Shown: positions 20,401 to 28,863 of the stretch, one piece after another
Layout of the letters: each line of letters begins with the position of its first letter
Position numbering within the stretch: position 1 is the stretch's first letter
Assembly (NCBI RefSeq): GCF_026016445.1
Contig: NZ_CP096147.1
Coordinates: 3,133,501 to 3,197,500, forward strand
Length of the DNA stretch: 64,000 nucleotides
Direction: 5' to 3'
DNA from: Cognatishimia activa
GTDB taxonomy: Bacteria > Pseudomonadota > Alphaproteobacteria > Rhodobacterales > Rhodobacteraceae
Notes under the pieces: generated by a model
Seen by the model: only the letters and a program-made list of their open reading frames with translations
Database searches by the model: none
What the model was told of the DNA's origin: nothing
Program-made: the position numbers and the translations under genes

Positions 20401-22335
20401 GTGATAAGAATTCTCTGGGCCCTTCTTCTGACGATCTTCATCGCTGATTCCGTTGCAGCCCAAGCTTTGTCTAAGGCCATGGATGCTGTCCGATCGAAAG
20501 ATTGGGTGGAGGCTGAGCGCTTAGTCCGGGGGCAAGACCAAGCAGTTCGGGACGTTATCGAATGGCACCAATTGCGTGCGGGCGTTGGAACAGCGCGCGA
20601 AGCCATCACGTTTTTGGAACGCAATGAAGATTGGCCGGGACTTCCATATCTGCGTCGTCAGATGGAGTTCGCTTTTGAAGATGCCTCCCGCAATCAAATT
20701 GTCTCCTATTTTGCAGAGCAAGATCCAAGAACAGCGGAAGGTGCTTTGGCATATGCTCGTGCGTTAACCGCTGATGGTCAGCGAGGTGCCGCGGAGGCCA
20801 ATGTTGTTCTAGCTTGGCGCACAATGTCGATGTCAGAGGCGTTGCAGCAGGAGTATCTCTCTGACTATAGCCGGGTGCTGAAAGATCATCACGAGGCACG
20901 TTTGGATTACGCGCTCTGGAAGGGCTGGAAAGAAAACGCGCAGAGAATGTACCCACTGGTGCCAGAAGGTTGGCGCCGCTTGGCAGCCGCGCGTCTAGCA
21001 TTGCGGCAGGATCGAACTGGGGTTGATGCCTTGATCGAGGCCATTCCATCGCGATTTTCTGGTGATCCAGGGCTGGCTTTCGAGCGTTTCCAATGGCGCG
21101 CGCGCAAGGGGCGGAATGCGTCTGCAATCGAACTCTTGCTAGCACAGAGCAAAGCCGGCCAGCTGGGGGAGGCGCTGCCATGGGCTGGATGGCGACAATC
21201 CCTTGCCCGCAGCGAAATGCGAGCAGGGCGCCACCAACAAGCCTATGCTCTGGCCGCTAACCACGGATTGGTCGACGGCAGCAAATACGCAGATCTGGAA
21301 TGGCTGTCCGGTTATATTGCACTGCGCTTTCTGAACCGCCCGCAAACAGCGCTCCAGCATTTCGTAGCCTTTGAGCAAGCCGTCGCCACGCCAATCTCTT
21401 GGGGCCGGGCTGGGTATTGGATTGGTCGAGCCTATGAGGCAATGGGAGACGCAGATGCGGCACAACGTGCCTACACAGGTGGTGGGCAATACCAGACGAG
21501 TTTCTATGGGTTGCTTGCGGCTGAAAAGGCAGGTGTGGCCATCAAACCTGAATTAGCGGGTGTTCGCGCGAGCGACTGGCGTGGAGCGCCCTACACGCGG
21601 ACATCCGTACACCAAGCCGCCTTGGCGCTACTTAAGGCGGGTGAAGTGTCTTTGGCTGAACGCTTTTGGACCCACCTTGCTGAGACACAGGATCGGGGTA
21701 CCATGGCGCAGATGGGCCAGATGGCGATTGATATGGGACAGCCGCATATTGCTGTGATGCTCGGCAAAAGGTTTATCCAATACGGTCAAACCATTCACGC
21801 GCCTTACTATGCCTTACACCCAATGGCCAAACGGCGTGACCTGTCGGTTCCAGCGGAAATGGCATTGTCGATTGCGCGACGTGAAAGTGAGTTTGATCCG
21901 GTTGTGGTTTCTGGCGCGAATGCGCAGGGATTGATGCAAATTCTGCCTGGTACTGCGAAGCAGGTCGCTGGTGCGCTTGGGCTCCCATACTCCAAGTCCC
22001 GCCTGCTTAGCGATCCAGATTACAACGTGACGCTTGGGACCGCTTATCTGGCGGGGCTGGCTGAAGAGTTCGACGGCAATGTGATCATGGTTGCTGCAGG
22101 CTATAATGCTGGCCCAAGTCGCCCGCGCCGTTGGATGGAACAACGCGGTGATCCGCGTCAGCGCGGTGGCATGGATATCGTTGATTGGATAGAGCACATC
22201 CCTTTCAACGAAACTCGAAATTACGTGATGCGCGTGGCTGAAAGTCTGCCGATTTATCGCGCAAGGCTTGGGAAAAATCCGCTGCCGGTTCCATTTAGCA
22301 AAGAACTGGTTGGGCGATCTCTTTTGGCGAACTAA
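20401..22335 (+). CDS. Periplasmic soluble lytic murein transglycosylase
   Basis: About 644 residues. From the GTG at 20401 the product starts with a good signal peptide (VIRILWALLLTIFIADSVAA); an ATG at 20329 is an alternative but would bury it behind 24 residues. An alpha-helical superhelix of TPR-like repeats fills residues about 40-470, as in Slt70. The catalytic SLT domain near the C-terminus has 'ARRESEFDPVVVSGANAQGL' (catalytic Glu), 'MQILPGTAKQ' and 'AGYNAGPSRPRRW'. It cleaves peptidoglycan to anhydro-muropeptides. Its stop codon overlaps the stop of the convergent TauE-like gene. Confidence 0.93.
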   Translation: MIRILWALLLTIFIADSVAAQALSKAMDAVRSKDWVEAERLVRGQDQAVRDVIEWHQLRAGVGTAREAITFLERNEDWPGLPYLRRQMEFAFEDASRNQIVSYFAEQDPRTAEGALAYARALTADGQRGAAEANVVLAWRTMSMSEALQQEYLSDYSRVLKDHHEARLDYALWKGWKENAQRMYPLVPEGWRRLAAARLALRQDRTGVDALIEAIPSRFSGDPGLAFERFQWRARKGRNASAIELLLAQSKAGQLGEALPWAGWRQSLARSEMRAGRHQQAYALAANHGLVDGSKYADLEWLSGYIALRFLNRPQTALQHFVAFEQAVATPISWGRAGYWIGRAYEAMGDADAAQRAYTGGGQYQTSFYGLLAAEKAGVAIKPELAGVRASDWRGAPYTRTSVHQAALALLKAGEVSLAERFWTHLAETQDRGTMAQMGQMAIDMGQPHIAVMLGKRFIQYGQTIHAPYYALHPMAKRRDLSVPAEMALSIARRESEFDPVVVSGANAQGLMQILPGTAKQVAGALGLPYSKSRLLSDPDYNVTLGTAYLAGLAEEFDGNVIMVAAGYNAGPSRPRRWMEQRGDPRQRGGMDIVDWIEHIPFNETRNYVMRVAESLPIYRARLGKNPLPVPFSKELVGRSLLAN

Positions 22336-23072
22336 GCGGCAAGCTGAAAGAGGATAAATAGGCCTGAAATCAGAAGTATCCTCAGAATCCAAGCTTTGAA
22401 ATCAGATTCGCTGGTGCGTTGGAAGGCCCACACTCCGACGAGGCTGGCGATGATGGTTGCAGGGATCGCTACCGTAGCGAACAAAATCACATCGGTGGTT
22501 ACGATACCAAAGGTCACCATGCTAACTGCGGACAGTAATAGGATTACCAGGTTGAAAGGCTGATATCTGGCTCGTTGTTCTGTTGCGGATAAACCTTGGA
22601 GTTGGCACCAAATAATGGGTATTGGGCCCGATAGGCCCGCCAATCCTCCGAGAATACCACCCGCAAACCCCGAGATTCGATCACCAATCCTGCTTCGAAT
22701 GTCGACCGTTGCGGAAGAGGAGACACCGGTGAGCTGCCAGATCGCGTACCCAATTAACAAGATAGCAATGAAGCCTTTGATGAGGTCTGGAGACACGATG
22801 AAGAGTATCAAGGTTCCGAGCGGTGCACCAATTATTCCCCCGGAAATCAGTCGCCAGGCTTTCCCAAACGACAGATGACGCCTAAGGCGCACAAGCCCGG
22901 TTAGCTGTCCCGTCAAAGCGCTGATCACAACGAGCGGCGGCACCACTTCAAAGGGAAGAACTGCAAACCAGATGCCAGATGCGAACAATGCGGTTCCAAA
23001 CCCCGCGAACCCGTTCACAAATCCTGCCAATAGAGCACCTGAGATTAAGCCGAGAAACTGCAATACTTCCAA
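22332..23072 (-). CDS. TauE/SafE-family sulfite/organic anion exporter
   Basis: About 246 residues with seven or eight hydrophobic segments and the family N-terminus 'GALLAGFVNGFAGFGTALFA'. A TTG start at 23072, two bases after the stop of the preceding transporter gene, gives the usual N-terminus (EVLQFLGLISGALL); another TTG at 23111 would overlap that gene. Family members move sulfite, sulfoacetate and related anions; the substrate here is unknown. Last gene of a tight three-gene unit mnmD-DMT-TauE. Confidence 0.85.
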   Translation of the reverse strand: MEVLQFLGLISGALLAGFVNGFAGFGTALFASGIWFAVLPFEVVPPLVVISALTGQLTGLVRLRRHLSFGKAWRLISGGIIGAPLGTLILFIVSPDLIKGFIAILLIGYAIWQLTGVSSSATVDIRSRIGDRISGFAGGILGGLAGLSGPIPIIWCQLQGLSATEQRARYQPFNLVILLLSAVSMVTFGIVTTDVILFATVAIPATIIASLVGVWAFQRTSESDFKAWILRILLISGLFILFQLAA

Positions 23073-23074
23073 TA

Positions 23075-23950
23075 TTAGTCTCGCGTTTCGTTCAAATTTC
23101 GCTCGCGCCAAAGAACGAAAATTCCGGCTCCGATTATAATTGCAGCGCCTATAGCGACGTTGGTTCTGAGCGTTTCGCTGAAGGCAAACATGCCAACGAT
23201 CGCGGCAAATGGCATCTGCAAATAGGCAAAGGGCTGCACTGCGCTGGCTTCGGCCACATCATAGGTTTTGATCAACAACCAATGGCCCAATATGCCCATC
23301 AAACAAAGTAACAACAGCCAACCCAAGTCCTTGTTTGCGATGGGTTCCAGAAAGAACATTCCGATGACGGACATTATCACGGCGCCGATACAGCCGGTGT
23401 AAAAGAAGCTTGTTGTCGCGTCGTCTTTATCGGCCACATATCGGGTCATCACGCCATAAAGCGCAAACATTGTAGCACCCAGGATGGGCACCAAAGCCCA
23501 TGGTGAGAACACACCGCTGCCTGGGCGGATAATGACCAGCACTCCGAGAAAACCGATCAATACAGCAGACCAACGCAACCAGCCGATTTTTTCTCCGAGC
23601 ATAGGGCCTGACAAAGCAACGATAATAAGTGGATAACACACGAAGATCGCATGCGTTTCAGTCAGTCCAAGGATTGTAAACGCAGCGACGGTCACGCAGA
23701 TTTCTAGAGCGACGATAACACTTCGAGCGATCTGCATTTTTGGGTAATGAGATCGCATTGCATGCCGAATTCCGCCATTTCGGTGCGCGAGAAAAATCGC
23801 AAACCCCGCAAAAAACCAGAAACGGATCATGACGGTCAAAACGACATTATATTCATCCGCAAGGTAACGAGAGACACCATCCTGCAGAGCAAACAACAGG
23901 GAAGTGAGTGACATTAGGATGAATCCAAGCTTGTTGTTAGGCTCCTTCAT
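23075..23950 (-). CDS. DMT-superfamily (EamA) transporter
   Basis: 291 residues with about ten predicted membrane segments arranged as two EamA repeats, the first ending near residue 140. Motifs such as 'THAIFVCYPLIIVALSGPML' and 'LKPFAYLQMPF'-like 'VQPFAYLQMPFAAIVG' fit the RhaT/RarD branch. Such proteins export metabolites or amino acids; the substrate is not predictable. The ATG overlaps the mnmD stop by four bases, indicating translational coupling. Confidence 0.88.
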   Translation of the reverse strand: MKEPNNKLGFILMSLTSLLFALQDGVSRYLADEYNVVLTVMIRFWFFAGFAIFLAHRNGGIRHAMRSHYPKMQIARSVIVALEICVTVAAFTILGLTETHAIFVCYPLIIVALSGPMLGEKIGWLRWSAVLIGFLGVLVIIRPGSGVFSPWALVPILGATMFALYGVMTRYVADKDDATTSFFYTGCIGAVIMSVIGMFFLEPIANKDLGWLLLLCLMGILGHWLLIKTYDVAEASAVQPFAYLQMPFAAIVGMFAFSETLRTNVAIGAAIIIGAGIFVLWRERNLNETRD

Positions 23951-24624
23951 TTCACCGGCCTGTGCCCAACAGTCATGTGTCGCTTCCGGCCAAATCCGGG
24001 AATACGGGAAATTTCAAATCCAGCGGACTCGAGATAACGTCGTACGAAACCTGCCGCAGTATAGGTCGCGACCGACCCGCCAGCATTTGTGTGCATACCA
24101 ACTCCAGACATTAGGTCAGCATCCCACAATTCAGGATTCTTTGCGGGCGAAAACCCGTCCAAAAACCAAGCGTCCGCAGTCCAATCCTGCTTAGCCAATG
24201 TCTCACGCGCGTCCCCCAAGATGACTTCGGCTTTGATACCTTCAAGCGTCGCCAGAGTTGGATCTTCAGCCCAAGCCGTGCACAGACGTTCGGCATACTC
24301 GCTCAATTCTGGGAAAGCGGTCAGGGCGCGCTTCATTTCCTCTGCGGACATTGGGAATGCCTCAAAACTTGTGAAGCGCAACGGGGTTGATTGGCCGGCA
24401 GCGTCCCAAGCTTGCCAGGCAGCCAGGAGATTTAAGCCGGTGCCAAACCCCAGCTCTGCAATGTGAAAGCCGGGTGCAAAGCGATTTGGCAGGTCGTTCC
24501 CAGCCAAAAAAACATGGCGGGTTTCGTTCAGCCCGTGATCCAGGCTGAAGTATGGGTCGTCAAACCGAGTTGAGACCGGAATTTTTTCATCTCGCCATTC
24601 GAGTTGTGCAGACTGGTCGCTCAT
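23947..24624 (-). CDS. mnmD: tRNA (5-methylaminomethyl-2-thiouridine34) methyltransferase MnmD
   Basis: 225 residues matching the N-terminal methyltransferase half of bifunctional MnmC. The SAM motif is 'IAELGFGTGLNLLAAW', the catalytic-region motif is 'AWFLDGFSPAKNPELW', and the C-terminus has 'GFGRKRHMTVGH'. It would methylate nm5s2U34 to mnm5s2U34 in tRNA. An MnmC-C-like FAD oxidoreductase is encoded head to head 71 bases away, so the two halves of MnmC are split and divergently transcribed here. Confidence 0.9.
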   Translation of the reverse strand: MSDQSAQLEWRDEKIPVSTRFDDPYFSLDHGLNETRHVFLAGNDLPNRFAPGFHIAELGFGTGLNLLAAWQAWDAAGQSTPLRFTSFEAFPMSAEEMKRALTAFPELSEYAERLCTAWAEDPTLATLEGIKAEVILGDARETLAKQDWTADAWFLDGFSPAKNPELWDADLMSGVGMHTNAGGSVATYTAAGFVRRYLESAGFEISRIPGFGRKRHMTVGHRPVK

Positions 24625-24695
24625 GCCGCTTTGCCTTACAGATGCGTTTCAATTCGCCCGGCAGCCAGCATTGGGCAAAAACGAAAGGTTTGGCA

Positions 24696-25730
24696 ATGGT
24701 GGATGTGACCGTCATGGGAGCAGGGGCCTTTGGGCTTTCAGTGGCCTGGGCCTGCGCGAAGCGGGGTGCCAAGGTTCGTGTGATTGATCCGGGCGGTGTG
24801 GCGGCTGGATCTTCCGGCGGTCTGGTTGGGGCGCTGGCACCACATACGCCTGAGAATTGGAATGACAAAAAGGCGTTTCAGTTTGAAAGCCTCATCATGG
24901 CCGAAGCCTTTTGGCAGGAAATTGAAGAATTCAGTGGCCTTAACAGCGGGTACGGCCGCACAGGCCGTTTGCAGCCATTAGCCGATGACCGCGCACTGGA
25001 GCTGGCGCGTAAGCGTGAAGATGGGGCCAAGGAATTATGGCAAGGATTGGCAACTTGGCGCGTGGTTGAGCGATCAGAATTTGTAGACTGGGCACCGCAA
25101 TCACCAACTGGGAAGCTGATCTACGACACACTGACTGCACGCATGCATCCACGTCAGGCCTGCCAAGCATTGGCAGAGGCACTACGTCAAAAAGGGACCG
25201 AAATTGGTCGGGAGGGCACCACGCAAGGCAAGGTGGTTTGGGCCACGGGATGGCAAGGCCTCATGCAGTTATCTGAAAACATCGGTCGTACGGTCGGCAA
25301 TGGCGTAAAGGGGCAGGCTGCCTTGTTCAAACTGGACCGCATTGGCAAGCCGCAACTTTTTGCCGACGCTTTGCACATCATTCCCCACGCAGACGGCACC
25401 GTTGCAGTCGGATCGACCAGCGAACGCGAATTTGAAGACCCATCTACAACCGACGAACAGCTTGATGATGTCATTGCCCGTGCGATCAAAGCCCTGCCAG
25501 AACTTGCAGATGCACCATTGCTAGAACGTTGGGCTGGTGTACGTCCGCGCGCGAAAAGCCGTGCCCCGATGCTTGGGGAACATCCCCTGCGCAAAGGGGA
25601 GTTCATTGCCAATGGAGGTTTTAAGATTGGCTTTGGCATGGCACCAAAAATCGGCGAATGCATGGCTGATCTGGTACTCGAAGATCGCGACACAATCCCC
25701 GAAGCATTCAAACCCGAAGCTTCGCTTTAA
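24696..25730 (+). CDS. FAD-dependent oxidoreductase (DAO family), MnmC C-domain-like
   Basis: 344 residues from the ATG at 24696, which follows an AAAGG box; upstream in-frame codons would read into mnmD. The FAD-binding motif 'VMGAGAFGLSVAWACAKRG' lies at the N-terminus, then 'AAGSSGGLVGALAPHTPE' and the C-terminal 'NGGFKIGFGMAP'. This fits the glycine/D-amino-acid oxidase family including the cmnm5U-deacetylating half of MnmC. Its position opposite mnmD suggests that role (inference), but a small-molecule amine oxidase is possible. Confidence 0.82.
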   Translation: MVDVTVMGAGAFGLSVAWACAKRGAKVRVIDPGGVAAGSSGGLVGALAPHTPENWNDKKAFQFESLIMAEAFWQEIEEFSGLNSGYGRTGRLQPLADDRALELARKREDGAKELWQGLATWRVVERSEFVDWAPQSPTGKLIYDTLTARMHPRQACQALAEALRQKGTEIGREGTTQGKVVWATGWQGLMQLSENIGRTVGNGVKGQAALFKLDRIGKPQLFADALHIIPHADGTVAVGSTSEREFEDPSTTDEQLDDVIARAIKALPELADAPLLERWAGVRPRAKSRAPMLGEHPLRKGEFIANGGFKIGFGMAPKIGECMADLVLEDRDTIPEAFKPEASL

Positions 25731-25748
25731 ATCGGCAACCGCCTCGCC

Positions 25749-26288
25749 TTAGTTACTCTCGATTTCAGTCTTCAGAGCAGTCATCAGCCGAAGCACGGAC
25801 GTCTCATAGCGTTCGGACTTCAGTTTGCCATCATCGTCAAATTCAGTCCCGGCACTTGCGATCGCCACTTCTGATTCCGCAATCAGCCGCACTTTGAAAG
25901 GTGTCATGCAACTGCGCAGCATGGTCTGAGCTCGGATGCCGCCCGCGCGACCTGCAGCTGCGCTCATCACGGCAACCGGTTTGCCAGCCCATGGGCTTGG
26001 TTTTGCGCGGCTGACCCAATCCAGAGCGTTCTTGAGAACACCGGTAATGCCAGAGTTGTATTCTGGGGTGGAGATAATCACCCCATCTGCCGCCTCAATT
26101 TGTGCAACCAAGGTTTGAACACTGTCAGGCAGCCCATCCCGGTCTTCGTCATCGCCGTTAAACAGCGGAATGTTCAAATCCGCCATTTCAAAACTCGCGG
26201 GTTCATAAAGCCTTGCGGCTTCACGTACTAATTTGGAATTCACCGATCCTGTTCGTAATGATCCTGAAATGCCGAGAAGTTTTGCCAT
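25749..26288 (-). CDS. NADPH-dependent FMN reductase
   Basis: 179 residues, flavodoxin-like. The FMN phosphate loop is 'GISGSLRTGSVNSKLVR' and the isoalloxazine loop is 'STPEYNSGITGVLKNALDW', both hallmarks of the chromate reductase/azoreductase (ChrR/YieF) group. It reduces quinones or metal oxyanions with NADPH; the physiological substrate is unknown. It ends 18 bases from the convergent oxidoreductase gene. Confidence 0.9.
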   Translation of the reverse strand: MAKLLGISGSLRTGSVNSKLVREAARLYEPASFEMADLNIPLFNGDDEDRDGLPDSVQTLVAQIEAADGVIISTPEYNSGITGVLKNALDWVSRAKPSPWAGKPVAVMSAAAGRAGGIRAQTMLRSCMTPFKVRLIAESEVAIASAGTEFDDDGKLKSERYETSVLRLMTALKTEIESN

Positions 26289-26393
26289 GATCGTGTCCTG
26301 TTTGCCCTGTTGCCTCGCACCCTAACTCAACAGGTCGAGGAGGCAACGGCTGACACGCACATGGCCTGTGCGAGACCGGTATCTGCAAAAGAA

Positions 26394-26416
26394 AACCCGC
26401 CCAAATTGGGCGGGTT
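26394..26416 (-). terminator. Terminator after the OmpA-like lipoprotein gene
   Basis: Stem AACCCGCCC / GGGCGGGTT with five-base loop, followed on the minus strand by TTTTCTTTT. Confidence 0.88.
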
Positions 26417-26439
26417 GCTCGTCTGCTTTTTTAGAAGTC

Positions 26440-27096
26440 TCAGGCTGCGTTTGGCAGGATGACGATTTCGACGCGCCGGTTCTGCGCGCGGCCTTCTGGT
26501 GTCAGGTTTGACGCAATAGGTTGATCCTCGCCTCGGCCAATGGCCTGAATACGGCCAAACGGCACACCGGACTCCAGCAATACGTCTGCGACCGCTTCGG
26601 CCCGCTGAACACTCAGGTCTTGGTTATAACCTGCGTCACCCACGTTGTCGGTGTGGCCGAGGATTTGAATGGTGGAGTTCGGATAGGCCATCAGGTTGCC
26701 CGCAATTGCTCGAAGGTCTCGCTGCAGGTCGGTGCGAACAAAGCTGCTGTCTGTCGCGAATAAGATGTCCTGTGGCAGAGTTACAATTAGGCGGTCGCCC
26801 GTATTGGTGATCTGCACATCATCGTTGTTCAGATCGCGACGCAGGTCCGCTTCCTGCTTATCCAGATCATCCCCGATAAGCGCGCCAACGCCTGCGCCAA
26901 TCGCAGCACCACGCACAGCGCCACCCGCTTTGTTGTCAGAAACAATGGCGCCAAAAAGGCCGCCAACAGCCGCGCCAATGGCCGCGCCCTGCTTGGTGTT
27001 CGTGCGGTCGATTCCCGCGTAATTTGGGTCAGTACAGGCGCTCAGCGCGAGTGTTGCGCCGAGGGTCAGGCCAATGGCCAATTTTGCTCGAGTCAT
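26440..27096 (-). CDS. OmpA-family outer-membrane lipoprotein
   Basis: 218 residues from the ATG at 27096 (after a GAGG box). A lipoprotein signal ends in the lipobox 'LALSAC' (Cys about residue 21). Residues about 35-75 form a Gly/Ala-rich glycine-zipper hairpin ('GAAIGAAVGGLFGAIV', 'GAAIGAGVGALIG'). The OmpA C-terminal domain has 'ILGHTDNVGDAGYNQDLSVQ' and 'GRAQNRRVEI', which bind diaminopimelate in peptidoglycan. It probably tethers the outer membrane to the wall, like YiaD. Confidence 0.92.
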   Translation of the reverse strand: MTRAKLAIGLTLGATLALSACTDPNYAGIDRTNTKQGAAIGAAVGGLFGAIVSDNKAGGAVRGAAIGAGVGALIGDDLDKQEADLRRDLNNDDVQITNTGDRLIVTLPQDILFATDSSFVRTDLQRDLRAIAGNLMAYPNSTIQILGHTDNVGDAGYNQDLSVQRAEAVADVLLESGVPFGRIQAIGRGEDQPIASNLTPEGRAQNRRVEIVILPNAA

Positions 27097-27230
27097 AGGT
27101 GCCTCATTCAATCAGGTCCGTTCGGCGGACGTTTATGCTCGAAAGAAACACTGCGCCCGCTAGGCTCAACCAGCAAGGGGAAATGCGCAAGGTTATGCCC
27201 AAATTTGATGTGATCGGCGGGGAATGGCCG

Positions 27231-28085
27231 CTAGACAGCCTCTGTAACCTCGTTTCTGGCACTTTCGTAAGCCAGCATCGCGCGTTTGACCGGCAGACCC
27301 CAATGATACCCTCCAAGCCCGCCTGTCTTTCTCAACGCGCGGTGGCATGGGATAACCCAGCTGATCGGGTTGCGCCCGATGGCGCTTGCCACAGCTCTGA
27401 CAGCCTTTGGACTTCCGATCGTCTCTGCAATTTCCGAATAGGTGCTGACCTGCCCTTCGGGAATAGACACCAGCGCTTCCCAGACTTTGATCTGTAATGC
27501 GCTGCCCATCAGGAAAACAGGCGTCTGACTAAGCGTTTCGGGACCTCCAAAGGCGGCGGCCGCGAGTGGGCGAATAGACATGGGATCTTCGATGAAGCGT
27601 GCTTTTGGCCAGCGCGACAGCATATCTGACATTGCGGCTTCGCTGCCCGTTTCAGCAGCAAAGGCAATGCCGCAAATCCCCTTGGTGGTGGCCATAACCA
27701 AAGCTTCGCCAAATGGGCTTTCACACCAGCCCCAGAAAACCTCTAGACCTTCACCGCCGCGCGCGTATTCACCGGGGCTCATGGCCTCCCAACGTTGAAA
27801 GAGATCGTGCAGGCGTCCGGTGCCGGACAAGCCCACTGACTGGGCGGTTTCCAATGTGGTGAAGTGTTCATTGAGCAGGGCCTTGGCGTGGCCAAGCGTA
27901 AGATATTGCTGCAGTTTCTTAGGTGAGACCCCGGCCCATTTGGAAAACAGTCTTTGAAAATGTGCAGGACTCATCCCCATGGCCGAGCTTAAGTCGTCCA
28001 ATGACATGTTCTGCCCGCCCTCATCGATCAACTCGATCGCGCGGCGGATCACCCCGTAATGATAGCTCTGTTCCATGTCAGTCAT
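27231..28085 (-). CDS. Ada-like bifunctional AraC regulator / O6-methylguanine-DNA methyltransferase
   Basis: 284 residues in two parts: an AraC-type helix-turn-helix domain (about 8-105, 'MSLDDLSSAMGMSPAHFQRL') and a methylguanine-DNA methyltransferase domain (about 115-280) with the acceptor Cys in 'NPISWVIPCHRALRKTGGLG'. The N-terminal Ada zinc domain, whose Cys accepts phosphotriester methyl groups and switches on the regulon in E. coli, is missing. The protein should repair O6-alkylguanine; how its DNA-binding part is switched is unclear. Confidence 0.93.
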   Translation of the reverse strand: MTDMEQSYHYGVIRRAIELIDEGGQNMSLDDLSSAMGMSPAHFQRLFSKWAGVSPKKLQQYLTLGHAKALLNEHFTTLETAQSVGLSGTGRLHDLFQRWEAMSPGEYARGGEGLEVFWGWCESPFGEALVMATTKGICGIAFAAETGSEAAMSDMLSRWPKARFIEDPMSIRPLAAAAFGGPETLSQTPVFLMGSALQIKVWEALVSIPEGQVSTYSEIAETIGSPKAVRAVASAIGRNPISWVIPCHRALRKTGGLGGYHWGLPVKRAMLAYESARNEVTEAV

Positions 28086-28218
28086 GATGATCTCCTTGGC
28101 TCCAATTTAGGGTCAGAGCGCATCACAATCGACCCGAATGCTGCGGTTTTGGGCACTGAACGTTGAAATTCAACGGTAGTCAATCTAAGCCCTTTGGGCG
28201 CAACGAGGCGGGACACAA

Positions 28219-28863
28219 ATGGCCAAGCAGCTAGATTATCATACGATCCGAGAGATTTTCACGCGGTTCCGCGAGGACGCACCAGAGCCCAAAGGTGAAT
28301 TGGATCACGTGAACGCCTATACGTTGGTGGTGGCTGTGGCGCTGTCCGCACAAGCGACAGACAAGGGCGTGAACCGTGCAACGGCGGAACTGTTCAAAGT
28401 TGCTGATACGCCGCAGAAGATGCTCGACCTTGGGGAAGAGGCTCTGATTGATCACATTAAGACGATTGGTCTCTATCGCAACAAGGCCAAGAACGTGATG
28501 AAGCTTTCAAAGATCCTCGTCGAAGACTACGGCGGCGAGGTTCCGAATTCTCGTGCGGCCTTGGAAAGCCTTCCGGGTGTAGGGCGCAAAACGGCGAATG
28601 TGGTGTTGAACATGTGGTGGCGGCACCCGGCGCAGGCTGTGGACACGCATATCTACCGGTTTGGCAATCGGTCGGGTGTATGTCCGGGAAAAGATGTTGT
28701 GGCCGTCGAACGTGCGATTGAAGATCACATTCCCGCCGATTTCCAATTGCATGCGCATCACTGGATGATATTGCACGGCCGGTACACCTGTAAGGCACGA
28801 AAACCCCTTTGCGGCACTTGTTTGATCCGCGATCTCTGCATGTTTGAGGAAAAGAACCTATGA
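28219..28863 (+). CDS. nth: Endonuclease III
   Basis: 214 residues, a bifunctional glycosylase/AP lyase for oxidised pyrimidines. The helix-hairpin-helix with catalytic Lys is 'LPGVGRKTANVVLNMWW', the catalytic Asp is in 'AVDTHIYRFGNRSG', and the C-terminal 4Fe-4S motif has Cys in 'CKARKPLCGTCLIRDLC'. Its stop overlaps the next start by four bases. Confidence 0.96.
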   Translation: MAKQLDYHTIREIFTRFREDAPEPKGELDHVNAYTLVVAVALSAQATDKGVNRATAELFKVADTPQKMLDLGEEALIDHIKTIGLYRNKAKNVMKLSKILVEDYGGEVPNSRAALESLPGVGRKTANVVLNMWWRHPAQAVDTHIYRFGNRSGVCPGKDVVAVERAIEDHIPADFQLHAHHWMILHGRYTCKARKPLCGTCLIRDLCMFEEKNL

